In this document: piece by piece, positions 24,501 through 39,500 of the stretch
How the letters are laid out: each line of letters starts with the position of its first letter
Numbering within the stretch: position 1 is the stretch's first letter
NCBI GenBank assembly: GCA_944739405.2
Contig: OX123199.2
Coordinates: 5,011,898 to 5,075,897 of the forward strand
DNA: 64,000 bases
Direction of reading: 5' to 3'
DNA from: Euclidia mi
Taxonomy: Eukaryota > Arthropoda > Insecta > Lepidoptera > Erebidae
Position numbers and translations under genes: made by a program
The notes under the pieces: generated by a model
Told to the model about the DNA's origin: nothing
The model's input: the letters and a program-made list of their open reading frames with translations, nothing else
Databases searched by the model: none

Positions 24501-27500
24501 AAACCATTTAGTTACTTGAATGAGCGCACTGTTTATTTCGTTAAAATGTTCCTTATTTCTATCTACTTTGAATATCAAAGAAGTATCGTCAGCAAACAGT
24601 ACAACGTCACAAATGTTTTTCAAGTAAAAAGGTAAATCGTTTATGTAAACAAGAAACAGGAAAGGCCCTAGGATGCTGCCTTGCGGCACTCCCAAATCAA
24701 CAGGTAAGCCACTGGATTTTGAGCCGTTTATTTCAACACATTGGATTCTGTCACTTAAGTATGACTTAATGACTTCCAATGCTTTAGTCTGTACGCCGTA
24801 ATGTCTAAGTTTGCATAAGAGCGTTTCATGGCAGACACAATCGAATGCTTTCGAAAGGTCGCAAAACACACCAATAGCATTTTGGGCATTCTCCCATGCA
24901 CTGAATATGTGTTTAAGTAACGCTACTCCTGCATCTGTTGTCGAGTGACCCTTGGTAAATCCATATTGCTCACTATGAAGGAGGCTGTTTAGATTAAAAT
25001 GTCTAAGTAATTGCTTGAGTATGATCTTTTCAAAAATCTTACTAAAGGCAGGTAGTATCGATATTGGCCTATAATTACTAGGATCAGTCTTACTGCCGGA
25101 TTTGAAAAGAGGTATTATCCTACTGTGTTTCATAAGATCGGGAAAAACACCTGATTCAATACACTTATTAAATAAGTTGCTTAAATAAGGAGCTACTACA
25201 TCAATTATACTTTTTAAAACCTTAACAGAAATGCCCCAGAGATCACCTGTATTCTTAGACTCTAGAGATTGAAAAGTACTTATAATGTTCGGGGAAACAG
25301 GCATGACACATACACACATGACAACATAAAAAAAGAAAATCTAGTTCTTCTTCCTTGTCGGTATCACTCTTGATAGAGTGGTCGAGGTCATCATTTCAGG
25401 TGTTGGTGGCTAGCTTCACAACACGCCGCCACTCCTCCCTGATGGCCGCCTTCCCCTTGCATTCGTGCAGTGTTGATGAACCATTTACTGCCGCTTTAAT
25501 CTGGTCAGTCCACCTCATAGGCGATCTTCCTCGTGGCCTGGTACCCCATCCCTGGACCACGAGTCACTCAATAGCCACCTCAGCAGCCCCTCGGCGGCAT
25601 ATGTGACCAAAAAAGGTGAGAATATGAGCCTGTACCAAAGATGATAAACGCTGCTTTATGCCGAATTCTCGAAGTATAGACTCGTTGGTACGGAATTCAG
25701 TCCACGATACTCCGAGCATTCTTCTCCAGCACCACATCTCTAGGGCGTCTATCTTTTTCTTCTCTATTTCTCGTAAGGTCCACGTTTCTGCGGCGTACAA
25801 GAATATGGGAAATACAAGTGTCCGAACTAGCCGGATTTTTGAGGCTTTATATATGTTGCGATTCCTCCATATTTTCCTCAACTTGTCCATCGCAGATTTG
25901 GAAATTGTCATACGCCTCTTAACCTCTTCGATACACCCACTGTTGTTCGTGATTAAGGCTCCCAGATAAATGTATGATTGCACCACATCACAATTAACAA
26001 TTTGTGTGATTTCTGGAATTCATGCGGTTGACAATCATCATTTTCGTTTTATTCCGGTTTATGATAAGTCCGAACACAAGGCTAACGCGTTCAATCTTGC
26101 CGAGAAGTTGTTCCATGTGCTGAGTACTGGTGGCGAACAAAGTGATTTCATAAAAAATTTAGTTACCTGTGAACAATTGCCAGCGTTGAAGGTGGTGTCG
26201 GTGTCGGACCAGCAGCACTGTTCCCTGTTGAGCCAGAAGGCCTGCGGGCAGATGCCGAACTTCAGGTCGGTCATCCATGACGCGCCGATGTCTATCACGC
26301 CGGCCACCATGCCTGTGCACACTCCCACTAGTAACACGCACACCCATCCTGACCACGCGTCGTGGGCACCCTGCACCAAAAAAAACAAGATTAAGATTAT
26401 TGCTCTACATGTTTTACATAGTGAGAAGAAAAAGATCAAGAAAAGATGAAAGAAATTTAAGTGTAAAAAAAAACAATGACTGAATTTGTTTCGGCCTTAC
26501 TTCTCAAGAAGTCATTTAGCTATAAATAGCCGGCATCAACTAGAATCGTGCCATTGGAGAGGCCTATATCCAGCAGTGGACTATGGCAGGCTGATGACGT
26601 TTTAGATATTGTTACATAGATATATTATCGCCTGCCCCGAGCATCGAAGAGCACGTTGAGCCGTAACTCCGGCTGTCATGAAAATCCTTGACGGTTGTTA
26701 CCGGTATTAGTAGAGTCGATATCTCTGAATAAATTAACACTAGTCAAAACCTTGGAATATTGCATATGTTTCGCTCTATAGAAGAGCAAGTAAAAAGTAG
26801 TATTTAGAGGAGTATATTGGTTTTTATTTACTAACATCAACCTGATACTGTACTTTTGTATAGCTTTTCTGTGTAAATTGCATACATATTTTTTCACTTT
26901 TTATTTTAAAGGCGATGCTTGCACTATTCCTAAATCCTCTATTGCAAGAGACTTTACAAATATTCAATCAACGTCCATAGAGAACACCCAGACCAAAAAC
27001 AATAATTTGTGAATCACACAAAATGTAATCTGACCCACATCTATCGACGTAGTGTCGACGCGGCGACCGCTTAAACCAGTACGCCACCCGTACAGTCAAT
27101 ACATATGTACATTGTTCGTGTCCATAAATATGTAGGTAAAGACATTATGCATGTCCATTTCTGTACAGTTCAAAACAGTTTTATATCCAAATTGATGTTC
27201 CTATCAATATGTCCTAACTAAAATGATTTACTGCATCCAAATAGAGCAATGGGAACAATATATTAATTTGTATGGAGATGCTATAATTATTATGCGTACT
27301 CTAATATATTTCTACATAATTAACGGGGCACTCAGCTGCACAATCTCTGTAACTTCCGAGAATAATCCTATTGAATTCCCCTCAACCAGTAAATGTATAG
27401 AATCTTGTTCAACTTGTGTCCATTTACATCGCAACTAGTTCCTTTTGGCTCCCCTTTGCCCCATGAGTGTACACCAAGTGTGCGTGAGCCAGGGGGGTAC

Positions 27501-30500
27501 GCCAGGTATGTAAGGGGACTAAGCCGTTTTTATGTGCATTGATTACTGTACAGCTGCTTAGTGTTTTTGTTGTCAGCTAGCTGATTAATATGTTAATGTG
27601 CAGAGGCTGTTTCATTAGCAATGTTGCTATTTAGTCAATAATTTTAAAATTTAAAGCAGATAAAAAAAAAAATATATAGGAAGAAATCTAGTGTGCTTCT
27701 ATACAAGAAATTGTTAACTTAAATATTTCTATGCACAAAAGTTAAAAAAAATATGACGGTATATATTGATATTATTTGTTACTCGATACATAACTTGTTG
27801 AGTATATATATTAAGAATTGTTTGTTAAGGATTCATGATAGTATGTACTTTTCGAAAACTAGCATAAATTATAGTATGATGTGACATTGACATTCATATT
27901 GCATCAGTTTCTTAAATATAAAGAGTTTTGAATTGCAACCATCAAAAGAATACAGGTTTGCTGAAATATAACGGGGTGATCTGTCACAATGAATGTGAAA
28001 ATTTAAATGAATAAACATTATAAATACCTTTATAAGATCCCATATTGAGTCTTGTCTCTTTTTTACAATGTATCTGTGTCGCATACGATCACGTGCTATG
28101 TCCCGCTGCCAATCGATGGTGTGGAAGTCATCATATTGGCCAATTCCAGGGATTTCATCATCACCTACAACACAATGTTTTATTAGATTTATCTTAATAT
28201 CTTATCTGAAACAAAAATTATTAATATTACAAAGTACGTAGTTTCTCTTATTTTATGCATAGGCTCATCAAAACATCACTAGAGGTTACTCTAACTGCCA
28301 CACAGAAAACTGATGTGGAGGTTATAGTATAATGCTCAAGGGCAGTCGAATGGCCCGGCTTTCAGGCCGCGCTTTCAGGACTACGCACGCTCCGTCTTGC
28401 CTGCGATCATGCCTGTACAAGCCTGTTTGCGCAGGTAAGCGCGCGCGTGAGGACGGCAAGACGGTAGCTCGCGTAGTCCTGAAAGCGCGGCTTGTGCGAT
28501 CGTCGACATGCTAAAGATTTGGACTGCGCAAACTTTACTTGGACGATTTTACTACACTTTATTATTCAAGCCGCGCAAAAGTCCGACGTAATTATTTTCG
28601 AGATTGTAAGTACCTACACTTCGCCGGCGTAAATATAAAAATGAAATAATGCTCCTAATAATAAACCCTCTTCTGTTGGAAACATGGTGCATTGAGGAGC
28701 TCTCAAAACACAACTAGGGACTGCACAGTTTAGTTTTTACGAGCTTACCTGCACCGTTGGCCACTACAGTGTGTTATGTCTTTTTAGACAGTCAAGACTG
28801 CACAAACCGGACTGCGCAGGCAAGACGGAGCGTGTAGCCGGGGTATAAGGGGTGTAATAAGCTACTTAAACAGTTGTATTAGAATATTAAAGGACGTAAA
28901 ACCTTAGCTGCACAATGACTAAGAGCAATTGAAATCTTACTCATACAGAATTATCTTGACATTAAAGTCATTCAACAGAGTTGAATGCACAATAATGTGA
29001 TAATATTTTTGCCGCCACAAAACAATTTAATTTCTGTAAATATATTAATTTACATAGTGTCTTATGTTTTTTAAACAAGGAACTTATATTAGCACCATTA
29101 AATTTTATGAGATCAATCTTTTTTTGTTGATTAATTGCAATTATTGTGCCTCAAATCTTTGAATAGAAATTAGAGTAGGCAAATATTAACTTAATGCGAA
29201 GCTTAACATGCAATAATCTGTATGCCCTACTTTTTTTATAAATATTGGTAAGACATGCGTCTTGTGGCGAAAAGTGGGTGTGTAATAAATCTCTGCCTAC
29301 CCCTTCGGGGATAAAAGGCGTGAAGTTATGTTATGTTACATGTGTCTACCAAATATTTATGAAGAAAATAATTTTTTGACATCTCATAAAAATAATAAAC
29401 TGTGGAGTAACAAGTGAATGAGTGTTTTTATCAATGTAAGCAAGTTCACAACAGTGAGATGACAAAACTTCAAACAAATACTTTGTATAAGTACATTAAT
29501 AATTATGCTACGTAATTCTCATCAACAAATATTTAAACAGGTTTTCTATGTTTTTTGCAACTACTATGATTGGAAGTACGTAAGTTTGTATCGAAATAAC
29601 TAATGCCGTCAGCCGTACCAACTAATTTCCCTAAATTAATAAGTTGACTTCTTAGAATTAACAAAAGAGTATGACAGGTTAATTTTGGAAAAGGTAAGCT
29701 ATTTGAAATAAGAATGTGATACCCACCTTGCATTCCGGAGAATATAATCGTATCCCCTGTAACAAATTGAATTATTCTTCAATATTTTCTTAAAACACTA
29801 CTATTGTACTACTTTTCTTCATTTGTAAACAGCTCATCACTATCTCCTAGGTATAAAATACTTATAAAAGCTAATATCACACTGTTTATTGCTTAATATT
29901 ACGAACTAAAACATACGAAAACAAAATGAAAAGGAGAAAAAAAAAACCCGTCTCTCGGGTGACGCAGATGGAGTGTCATTTGTCAAATATAGTGTTGCCA
30001 TACAAGAGATGGATACAAACTACTGAAACTACCAAGTACTAGTAATGAATGAATCATACAAAAATAAATGAATAGCGAGAAAGTAGGTATTAGAAAATTA
30101 AGAGTACAAGGCTTTACTTCCTGCAACATTTTTGATTAATAATATACTTGTTACAAACCTGATATGTAAAGAATTAGTTATAACCTTAGTAATTGATAGT
30201 GTTGAACATTAATAATTATTTGGAGCCTAGGGAATCGAGTGCAAAGTTACTCTATCAAGAAAGTATTTTTTTATATAACACAATATTATTAAATAATACG
30301 TTGTAGGAGATAGTTTGAACAAAACATAGACTATAGAATTATTTATTTTTATTTCCGAACCACTGCTTAAAGGAAGATTATTATTTTCAACACAATATTC
30401 ATCATGCCTAATTTTATTATGGACCGGATACATTTTTGTATTTAGAAAATAATGTGAGTGAAAAGTACTTAAGTAAATAAAATTTATCTAAGATTTTATC

Positions 30501-33500
30501 GGATCACGGATATAATATTAGGTTCAATTAATTATTTTAAATACTGTATGTAGTAGGTTTAGTAGACTTTCTTAAAACATAAAAGTAGCCTTGAAATGTT
30601 ATTGGGACGTATAGTGACGACAGCAACATTGATCACGTGCTTCTGACTCAAGCAGTGTTCTGTCTGACGATGCAATGTTCCTCACTGAAGTGAACAAGGC
30701 CGAAAGATTTCACTCCGAAATCAGAGCAATAGGTATCAAATGCGCAAATAATAATGCACACATGCAATAAAATGACCTATAATTAATTAATTATTATTAA
30801 TGTAATGAAATAAAAGCATGATTTTTTAATAACATTTAAACAGTTCCCAAACTGTTCTACCGTTGTTTGCAGTAAAAATTATTTCACAAAATAGTGCTGC
30901 GTTTATAATAACGTAGAGAAGGCGTTTCACGAACCACAAAACATGCAAAGTAGAACGAATAGTCAGTTTACCTACTTACTTCGGCCTCGTGAACAAGGGG
31001 GGCCAACAAGTCCTCCTGTTCTAATTCTGTTGGTTCCATAGTCATTTTGATAACACAATACGGGGGTTCACATCGAGCTCTAAGATAATACTGGCAATCT
31101 ATAGTTTTGTAACAAAGTATTTATCTAATCAACCAAAAATAAATAACTTCATATCGACGAATTTGTTATCAATCATTGTGTGTCCGCGATTGGCACATAA
31201 TGTTATGGTTTATCTACCCAATATATACAATATAATTATAATAACATTATTATGTTCATAACTTCATAATCTCTACCTACTAATATTATTAAGCCAACGA
31301 GGTTCTTTGGTTAAACGCACTAAGCTCAGAAACTGACTGGTTCGATTTAAATATTTATTTTTGTGTTTGGATAACCTATTTAACGAAGAAGGCAATATAA
31401 CATCACGCTATGAACCACGAGTGGATTTAATTAGCCCTAAATAACGCGAGTGTAACCCCGCGCTCAGCTAGTTAAAAATATAATGACAACAATGGCTTAA
31501 TCGCCTAAAAAAAGAATGCAGCCATGTTTACATAACTACCTACTACTTACTGCCGATAACCTGACGATTTTCTCGCCTGGCAATCCAACTATATGTTACA
31601 ACCTTTTTCAGTTATAAGTTGGATCAAATCATATAAACTTTATACTGAACTGTACCCACGAAGGAACGAGAGACAATTTATTTAAACCATTTTCAAAACA
31701 TTAACTCCTATTGTTGTCAAGTCAGGTCCATGCAAGCTGAACGTTTAATAAAAAGTTCTAATCATGTCATAAATCGCCTAATAATGCTGTCCATAGTCCC
31801 ATAAGTAGGGTCCCATCGATTTTTATAATGCCTTATACCTACTAAATATTGTATTACCAGGATTAGAATATGCTTTACGAACCTTCACTATGCCGAATAA
31901 GAAGTTAATAAATGCAGTCCATGATAAAAGTTTGCGAATATTCTATCGATAAAATTCGATACTGAGTGGGTTCTAACGCGGCTAATATTATGTTACAATT
32001 ACGAGTTATGAAACGCTCGTATCGCCTCGCATGAATAATCACACAAAAGGTAAACTAAATATATATCTACCAACTGAGCAGAGTTACTTTGAAACTACTA
32101 GTAGGTAGGTACTCAATTATTTTGTCTTATTTTGCTGTAGTTCATTTTTAAATTATTTCTTAACACTTTTTATAATGGATTTGTAGCTAACCTGTACCTG
32201 TCAGTACCTTACAATGACTTTGGAATGAAACAGCCTTGAAAAAGAATCAGCGTTTTGAATGGGTGCCAAAAAACAATTATTTACTTATTAGATAATTATT
32301 TAAGATGAGCTGATGAGAAAATTTGTTGCTTTTATTAAGCCCCGCGATAAGAATTAGTACCTACTATATTTATTTGTATCTTATTAAATACAACTGCATT
32401 TAAGTCTGCTGCAAGACATGTGAAGTCTGCCAACCCGCACTTGGCCAGCGTGATGGACTATGGCCTTACCCTTCTCATAGTGAGATGAGGCCCGTGCCCA
32501 GCAGTGGGACAGTATAAAGGGCTGATGATGAAATGCAACTATCATGTAGGACACCGAGGTTAAAGACGGTTTAACCTACATTTTATAAGTCTGTCTGAAC
32601 TAAACTAAAACAAATTCTATCGGACATCACATTCATTTAGATGTAATTATACATCATAATGTTGGATACGTTAAAAAAAATTAGCATTGCTTGCAGTACT
32701 TAGGTATACGATAGACAATGACTGGACATTTGGACACACGTATTAAAATAGCAGATCTATATGTAAAACCCATTAGTAAATTTGTTTATGGTCCTGACAC
32801 GTGAACACGGTGCGTACAAACAACTTTATGGATATACTTATGTTAGTGTTGCTAGCCCACTATTCGATCTACCCGCTAAATCGCAAGGCACACAAACATG
32901 TACTAAATGATGCCTTATCTAGAATGCTTACCGGCAGACGTATTGAAGTATTGAGCGATGTACGCTTAAAAACAGAAAACATGGTTAGTAGCTTGCAACT
33001 TCGTACTTAAATTTTCTACGTGCCGGCACAATATTTCGAAAAGCAAACTTGATTTTATCTTGCCAATCAATGCAGAAATAGCGTTTCTAGTCTTAGTAAA
33101 ATCGTTTCTAGCAGGCAAATAGGTGTAAGTTTTAGGCCAAAGAGAAGTTAAAAAAGTTCTGATTTGCCCTACATGAGGTTGTAGGTACTATGCTAACGGA
33201 ATGGCAAGGGACGATGCTTAACTTATAAAAGGTTAATTTCAAAAATAGATTCGTATGATAAAATAGTGAAATTAAATAACGTGCACGGTGAAAGTACAAA
33301 AGTTGGCGAGCGTTATGAATAGAATTCCACCATGCTGAAAATATCAAAATTTTGGAAACATAATTTGCCGTCTCATGAGACGGCAAAGGAAATCCAGGTT
33401 CTTTGGCAAGCCAAAGAACCTGGATTTCCTTTAGCATGAGACATGCCAGACAGCGAAGCGGCCAGATGCCGATAATGCATAGATACCTATTCCTCGCCAT

Positions 33501-36500
33501 TCCATTGCTTAATTTTCATTAAATCGCTAAAAAGGTATTCACGAAAACTAGCAATTTTGAAAACCACAACAATTTTAATTTCTGCAAACTTACTACGAAT
33601 GCTTTGCAGTATTTCTGCTGTGTTGCATAACGACACAATTTTGTTTGTTATATATTGATACTTATTAGCAATGATCGGAATTAAGGGAGCTAACATTGTC
33701 AAAAGTATGGATATGCCTATTTTTTAAATGTGTTTCCGGAATTAGATTCAAGAAAATTTTGCATTTTTAATTAAGGTTTTTTCAACAGTTTAAAACACCT
33801 TCCTTAAAAATCAGGAAATTTTATAGAATCTAGTTCCGGAAACACATAAAAAATTAGGCATATCCATACTTTTGACAATGTTAGCTCCCTGATTCCGATC
33901 TATGCTTATTAGTCACACGCGAGCTAGTTCATAAGGTTATATAATTTGACTGGCCATAAAGTAGGTAGGTACTTACAATTCGCACTCGCAGAGGAGTTTC
34001 TCTGACTGTGTTCGTACAGTTGAAATGTACCGTGGTTTGTAGGGGTGGTGGTCGCACTGGCAGCACCACCGGCCTGCTGTAGGCCAGCCGTGATGTCTAC
34101 CAGGTCTTCCTCAGGCGGCGAGTGTAGACCCCTGCCATTTGTGGCGTTTGTCCCCTAAGGGCAAATACATTCAACATAAATGCAAAGACCGTAGAGCGGG
34201 AAAAGTTATTTAGAATAAGCGCTAACGAAGGACTCTTGTCACGATTACAACTTGTGTCACTCTTGTGACATCGCAAGAGCGACCTTTTCCATTCGTATCC
34301 ACAGAAATACAACAATAAGTACACTAAATATTCTTGTCACCGTATCAACTTCATCTCTTTTGAAGCCGATTGTGGCATCATCTCCATACATATTATTCAC
34401 AACAGAAACTAGTGACAAAATCACACGCTACCTCTGCTCTTTAAACAATTTTATTCAATTAGCAGCCAGAGTCCTGTAGCTATTTCCTCGTATGTCCACC
34501 GCCCGCCCCTCTCAATTATTGATTCATAAAGGAACTGCATCCATATTTATTTTGTCCACTGAATAAAACTTTATCAAATGGCTTAATTAAAGAATATCGA
34601 GGTTTGAAAATTGGTTAATAAAGTCTTCGCTACTGTGTACACTTTTGAGCTGATAAAAGACAACATTGTTTGTGATAATAAGAAACTGCTACGAAATTCT
34701 AGTTAACCCATATTTCAGCGCGTCAAAATAATTACACAATTTAAAATATCTCAGTGCCATTATCATTAATTAATTAGGTACAAATATTAATGATGATGGC
34801 ACTGAGGTATTTTGATTTAATTAGATAATTCACAATATAAATTTCCAGTAATATCGATAATGAACCAGTCAGTCAAACAGTGCCATTTTACTTGCATAAT
34901 TAAATGTGGCAACAGAATCCATCACAAAGCCCGTTGCACAGCGTATAAATTAAATCAATAAAGTGAATCACAAATATCAAAACGCTAATATTCAATAAGT
35001 TGAATATACCTGGCTGGCTTTTCATGGACACCTACGGATTAACCCTCGTCGCCCCAGGCTATGATGCCTCGGCGAACAAAACAGACCGTTGACCGTATGT
35101 GTATTAGATTTCCATTCTATTTTCTAAATGTGAATGATTGTAAAAATACCGTTTTGTTATATTGGCCGATGTGCTTCAATAATGTTTATTTTGCTGAATC
35201 TTGGTGTCAAGAACTTTACTTATATAATAAAACTAGGTTATAAGTTTCCATAGATTATGCAATATAAAGTTACTTAAAGACTAATTTAAGGATCTTAGGT
35301 GTTCTGCAAACAAAGTGAACTCTTTTGAAAAAGGGTAATAAGTACTTTTAAAATTTAAGACTATAAAGTGTACCTACTCAGGCGACTTTGCATCGCAGTT
35401 GATAGCAGACTTCAACCATTGATTAAAATGATCAACGTCGTTGATTCACAAAATAAACATAACGGTCGTATCGAAACTCTGGTTTAGCAAATCCCGAGCA
35501 GCATCCAAATTCTTTAAACTCCTTCACTTGAATAAATTAATCCTACACTTCATTGCTACGATTCAAAACTGCGTTGGCACAAAAGCAAACGACAAATAAA
35601 TAACAAAAATGAATGCCTTGCATTGACAACATCCGATCGCTACACCGTCACCGATCTGAACTGAGGTTGAGTCCGTGAATGGTAGCATCAATTGAATGGT
35701 ACATGTATCTGCGGATATAGTATCATATGTCACTCGTCTGCGTGACTAACAGTCCCTCCCCGCACATCATGTTGACGATGCGTGGCGTACCGTCGGACGC
35801 ATTACCAGAGAATGAAAATATTTTAGGTAATAAAACTTGCAGTCTTACATATTACAATACGCCAATGCTTTGACGTAGAACCAAGGTAGATAAGCCTAAG
35901 AAATCTTATTAAGTATTGCACTTATGTTATCGTATTTTCAATATCGACTCGTCTCCATCTGTTTCATGAATGATAACGCCACTCATCTGCATGCTTACCT
36001 GACTGACATCTCCATAGAGATGTCAAGTATGAATGCATGCACACTTATGCATTCATGCATTCATGAATGATTCGATCACACACAGTGGTATGGATCCATT
36101 AATAATAATGTACGTCAGGTACTCGCCTTCTCACATTAATTTACGATCGTGTCGTCATCACGCGTCTTCGCGTATCAGAATTAGTGCATGGATAGCGTAG
36201 TTACAAGTGTGCTTAGGTATTATGTGCACATTGTTCTCGTCTGAACGGTTCAGATCGACAACAAATATTTATATTTATTTTTAGTCTTTAGTGGCATAAT
36301 ATAAGTGATAAAGCAATTATTTTCGGGCAAAGGATTTTCGGTATTCAATCAGGTCGCTACGATTCTTCAGGTACATAAAGCTTTCGTTCACAGTTTACAT
36401 CTTAGAATGATCATTGTTTGAGTATATTAGAAGCCTTCGGACAATCTTAAAACTCCAAAGGCAACTAGGAAAGACGGCGTAATTGATGTGGACTATCAGA

Positions 36501-39500
36501 TTCGAATTAAAAGTTTCGATTTTGACAGGGCAATTATCTGGCTTGTAGCCCAATTAATGACAACTTTCATTATTAGGGATCATAGTATTTTAGGACAGCA
36601 ACCAATCTTCAGATTAAGGAGGCAAAAAGATGAAGATAGTTTCGGAGAGATAACAAATAAGTTCTAGATTTATACGCACGGACTTAACGTACTGTTATAC
36701 CCAGTTTCTCCACGTAATTACTTGCAAACGTAATCGTATTACTTTAATATAAAAGCATGTACCCATGTGCATTCAAGCAGACACAGCCATACATCAGTAC
36801 CGACCAGTACTCCCTAAAACCGCGTTCCCGCGTGTAGTATCGTGAAGAGAAAACTGAGGTCAAATACTTTTGTATCGTTTTCGGTAATAAATTCGGTAGT
36901 TTGGAACTTTTGGTGTTTTTTTTTAAAAAGACAATCAGCGGCTGCCGCCTAACAGTACCTACCTTACTTGTATGACTCCTGTGCAACCACAGGACGAACT
37001 ATAAAGTAGTATGTCATCTTTTAGTCAAATAATTAAATATTTAGTATGCTCAGCTTTTTGACTCAACAGGTAATCGACAAGATTAATATACAAGACAATA
37101 TATATTGATAAGATAAGTATTTTGCAAGATTAAAATTGTTTTACTGCGGTTCAATACCCATACTCTGAATTATATCTACTCTCGCTCTGCTACATCAAGG
37201 AGATGCGAACGAGTTGCAACAGAAGAGCAAGAAGACTCAACACAATGCTTATGACAAACTGAGGTCTCAAATCGAAGTACAAAAATATCAGCCTAGACCC
37301 TGCCCTCTTGATGCATAAACTAGCCAGCCTGAAACCATCTGTAGACACGCCTTGCAATAGTTCTTAGCCATGATATTTTTCAAAGACCTTTCCCACACGA
37401 GGCGTAAATGCAGTGGTCTTTACAAAGGTTCAACAATAGGCACAAAACACACAAAGATCCACCATTGCTCATACTAAGGTAACAACAGCAGGATTAGTCA
37501 ATTATATCTATACATATAATAAAATGGTAGGAAAGTCAAAACTGTACATTGAATATTTTTTTAAAAGAATACTTGGGGTGTGATCTACTATCGATACCGA
37601 GCCCAAAAATATAGTTTTTAGAATTTTTGTCTGTTTGTCTGTTTGTCCTTATATCCGGGATAAAGTAAAAAAGTACTGCATGGATTTACTTCAAATTTAG
37701 CACAAATATTATTAAAAAGTCGGGGCACCACATAGGCTACATATTATCACGCTATGACCTACAGGGAACGAGCAGAGAACCTTTATTTCTCCAACGCATT
37801 CTGTAACAACGTGTAATGTAACAATGCATATTTGAATGTTGTTATTATGTTAACTATGCTATAAGCTAGCTTCACACTATAAAAATCACGCAATATAAGT
37901 AACTTAGGCTGATAAAAATAATTAATTGAATATAAAGAATTAAGACAATTTTAATGCAGCACCATCTAAGAGAGTTCAAAAACATCAAGTCGAATTACAT
38001 GTGTAAGCCCTTTTTGGATATTTATTATTTAAATTTGAACATGTTGGCGACGTTAATAGTTGTTTTCAAAAGTCATAGATGGAGTTGTACTTTTTCTGCT
38101 TAAAAAATATATTTTTAATTCGTTTCAGGGATGAGCAAGACTATTAGTTGAAGTTATTTAATTAATTAACTACACCATCGCCACACTTGAATGCTTACAT
38201 CATTTCTGTCAGAATAAATAGTAATAGAGTTAGTACAAAATAAACATTTTGGTCACATTGGTGTAATTATTGCTTCTTAATTAATATATTTTCATGTCGC
38301 ATGTAAACTTGCTTTAAATTGTCTTCCGGGGTATACATATAGCACGTACCTTTGTTTGATTTGAACATTAGTGAGATTTGGAACTAGCTAGATTATTTTT
38401 ACTCACACACAGCCATTTATTTATTGTTAAGTCTGAAGCGGTTTGGCGGATACTGGTGTTCTCTATACATGAGAAGCATCCTACCTTAATGCATTTACAC
38501 GACTACCTAGAGAACGGCCAGCGCATATATTTTGATCCCAACAGCGTTGCTGAGCACTTGGAAAATCCGCGTCAAACAACTCTCTTGGCATTTTTCAGGC
38601 TCTGTAAAATCGATCAGTTTGGGAGGTCCCTTACGTATGACGAGATGTCTTCATATACACGTACGACAAGCAAAAGGTTGTATTTAACCGACGTTGACGA
38701 GGAGGTGCTGTGGAAGGTTTTCTGGGAAGTTTCAAGGACACCGCATTTTGTAGAGTTTATACCGTACACACAAATAATATCGAATGCTATTTTCTGCGGT
38801 TGTTACTTCACACGGTCCGAAGCCCAACGTCTTTCGCCTTTCTGAGGACATTTGATGGCTTGGAGTATCCCACTTACCGCACAGCATACTTTCTCGATGG
38901 TGACCAATACTGGGATGACAACCTCGCGGAGGCGAGCTTCAGTGACAGTCCCAGCCGCATGCGTCATCTGTTTGACGTCATCTTGGTGTTTTGTGGAGTC
39001 GCGAACGCGGTAGCTTTCTGGGAGAAGTATCGCCATCATCTGTCTGAAGATTTTCTACGAGCTTTGAGGCGTGTTACTAGAGACGAAGTCGAAGTAACTT
39101 ATGACCGCGTGCTGTACACCTGTCTCAGTTCACTTCAAGACGTGGTCATTTCTATCAGCGGCAATTCACTGGTCAAATATTTGTTACCAGCTTCCCAATC
39201 ATCACCGCATCAAGACCGTGAAAATTGGGAGTATAACGCTGAGACAATTTGAAATGACCACCTTACGAATTTTACGACACCGTCCTTGAAAGCGTTGGGC
39301 AAAGCCAGGCTAAAATGTTTTTCTTGGATGCTCCTGGTAGAACAGGAAAAACATTTGTTACTACTGGCATACTTGCAGAGGTCAGGAGGCAAGGCAAAAT
39401 TGTCATTGCTGTAGCGTCGCCGGCAATCACTGCCACACTGCTTACGGGTGGCAAGACCGCGCATACCATGTTTAAATATCCCATCGATTTAGAGAGCGCC

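Noticed and set aside
25355..26449. Plus-strand frames at 25355-25606, 25658-25969 and 25970-26449
   Set aside because: Antisense to the LINE fragment and ClC exon 5.
28748..28850. Extra ClC exon ending CGGTGCAG|GTAAGC
   Set aside because: Good donor, but all frames upstream hit stops before a usable acceptor and the sequence is part of the GC-rich inverted repeat.
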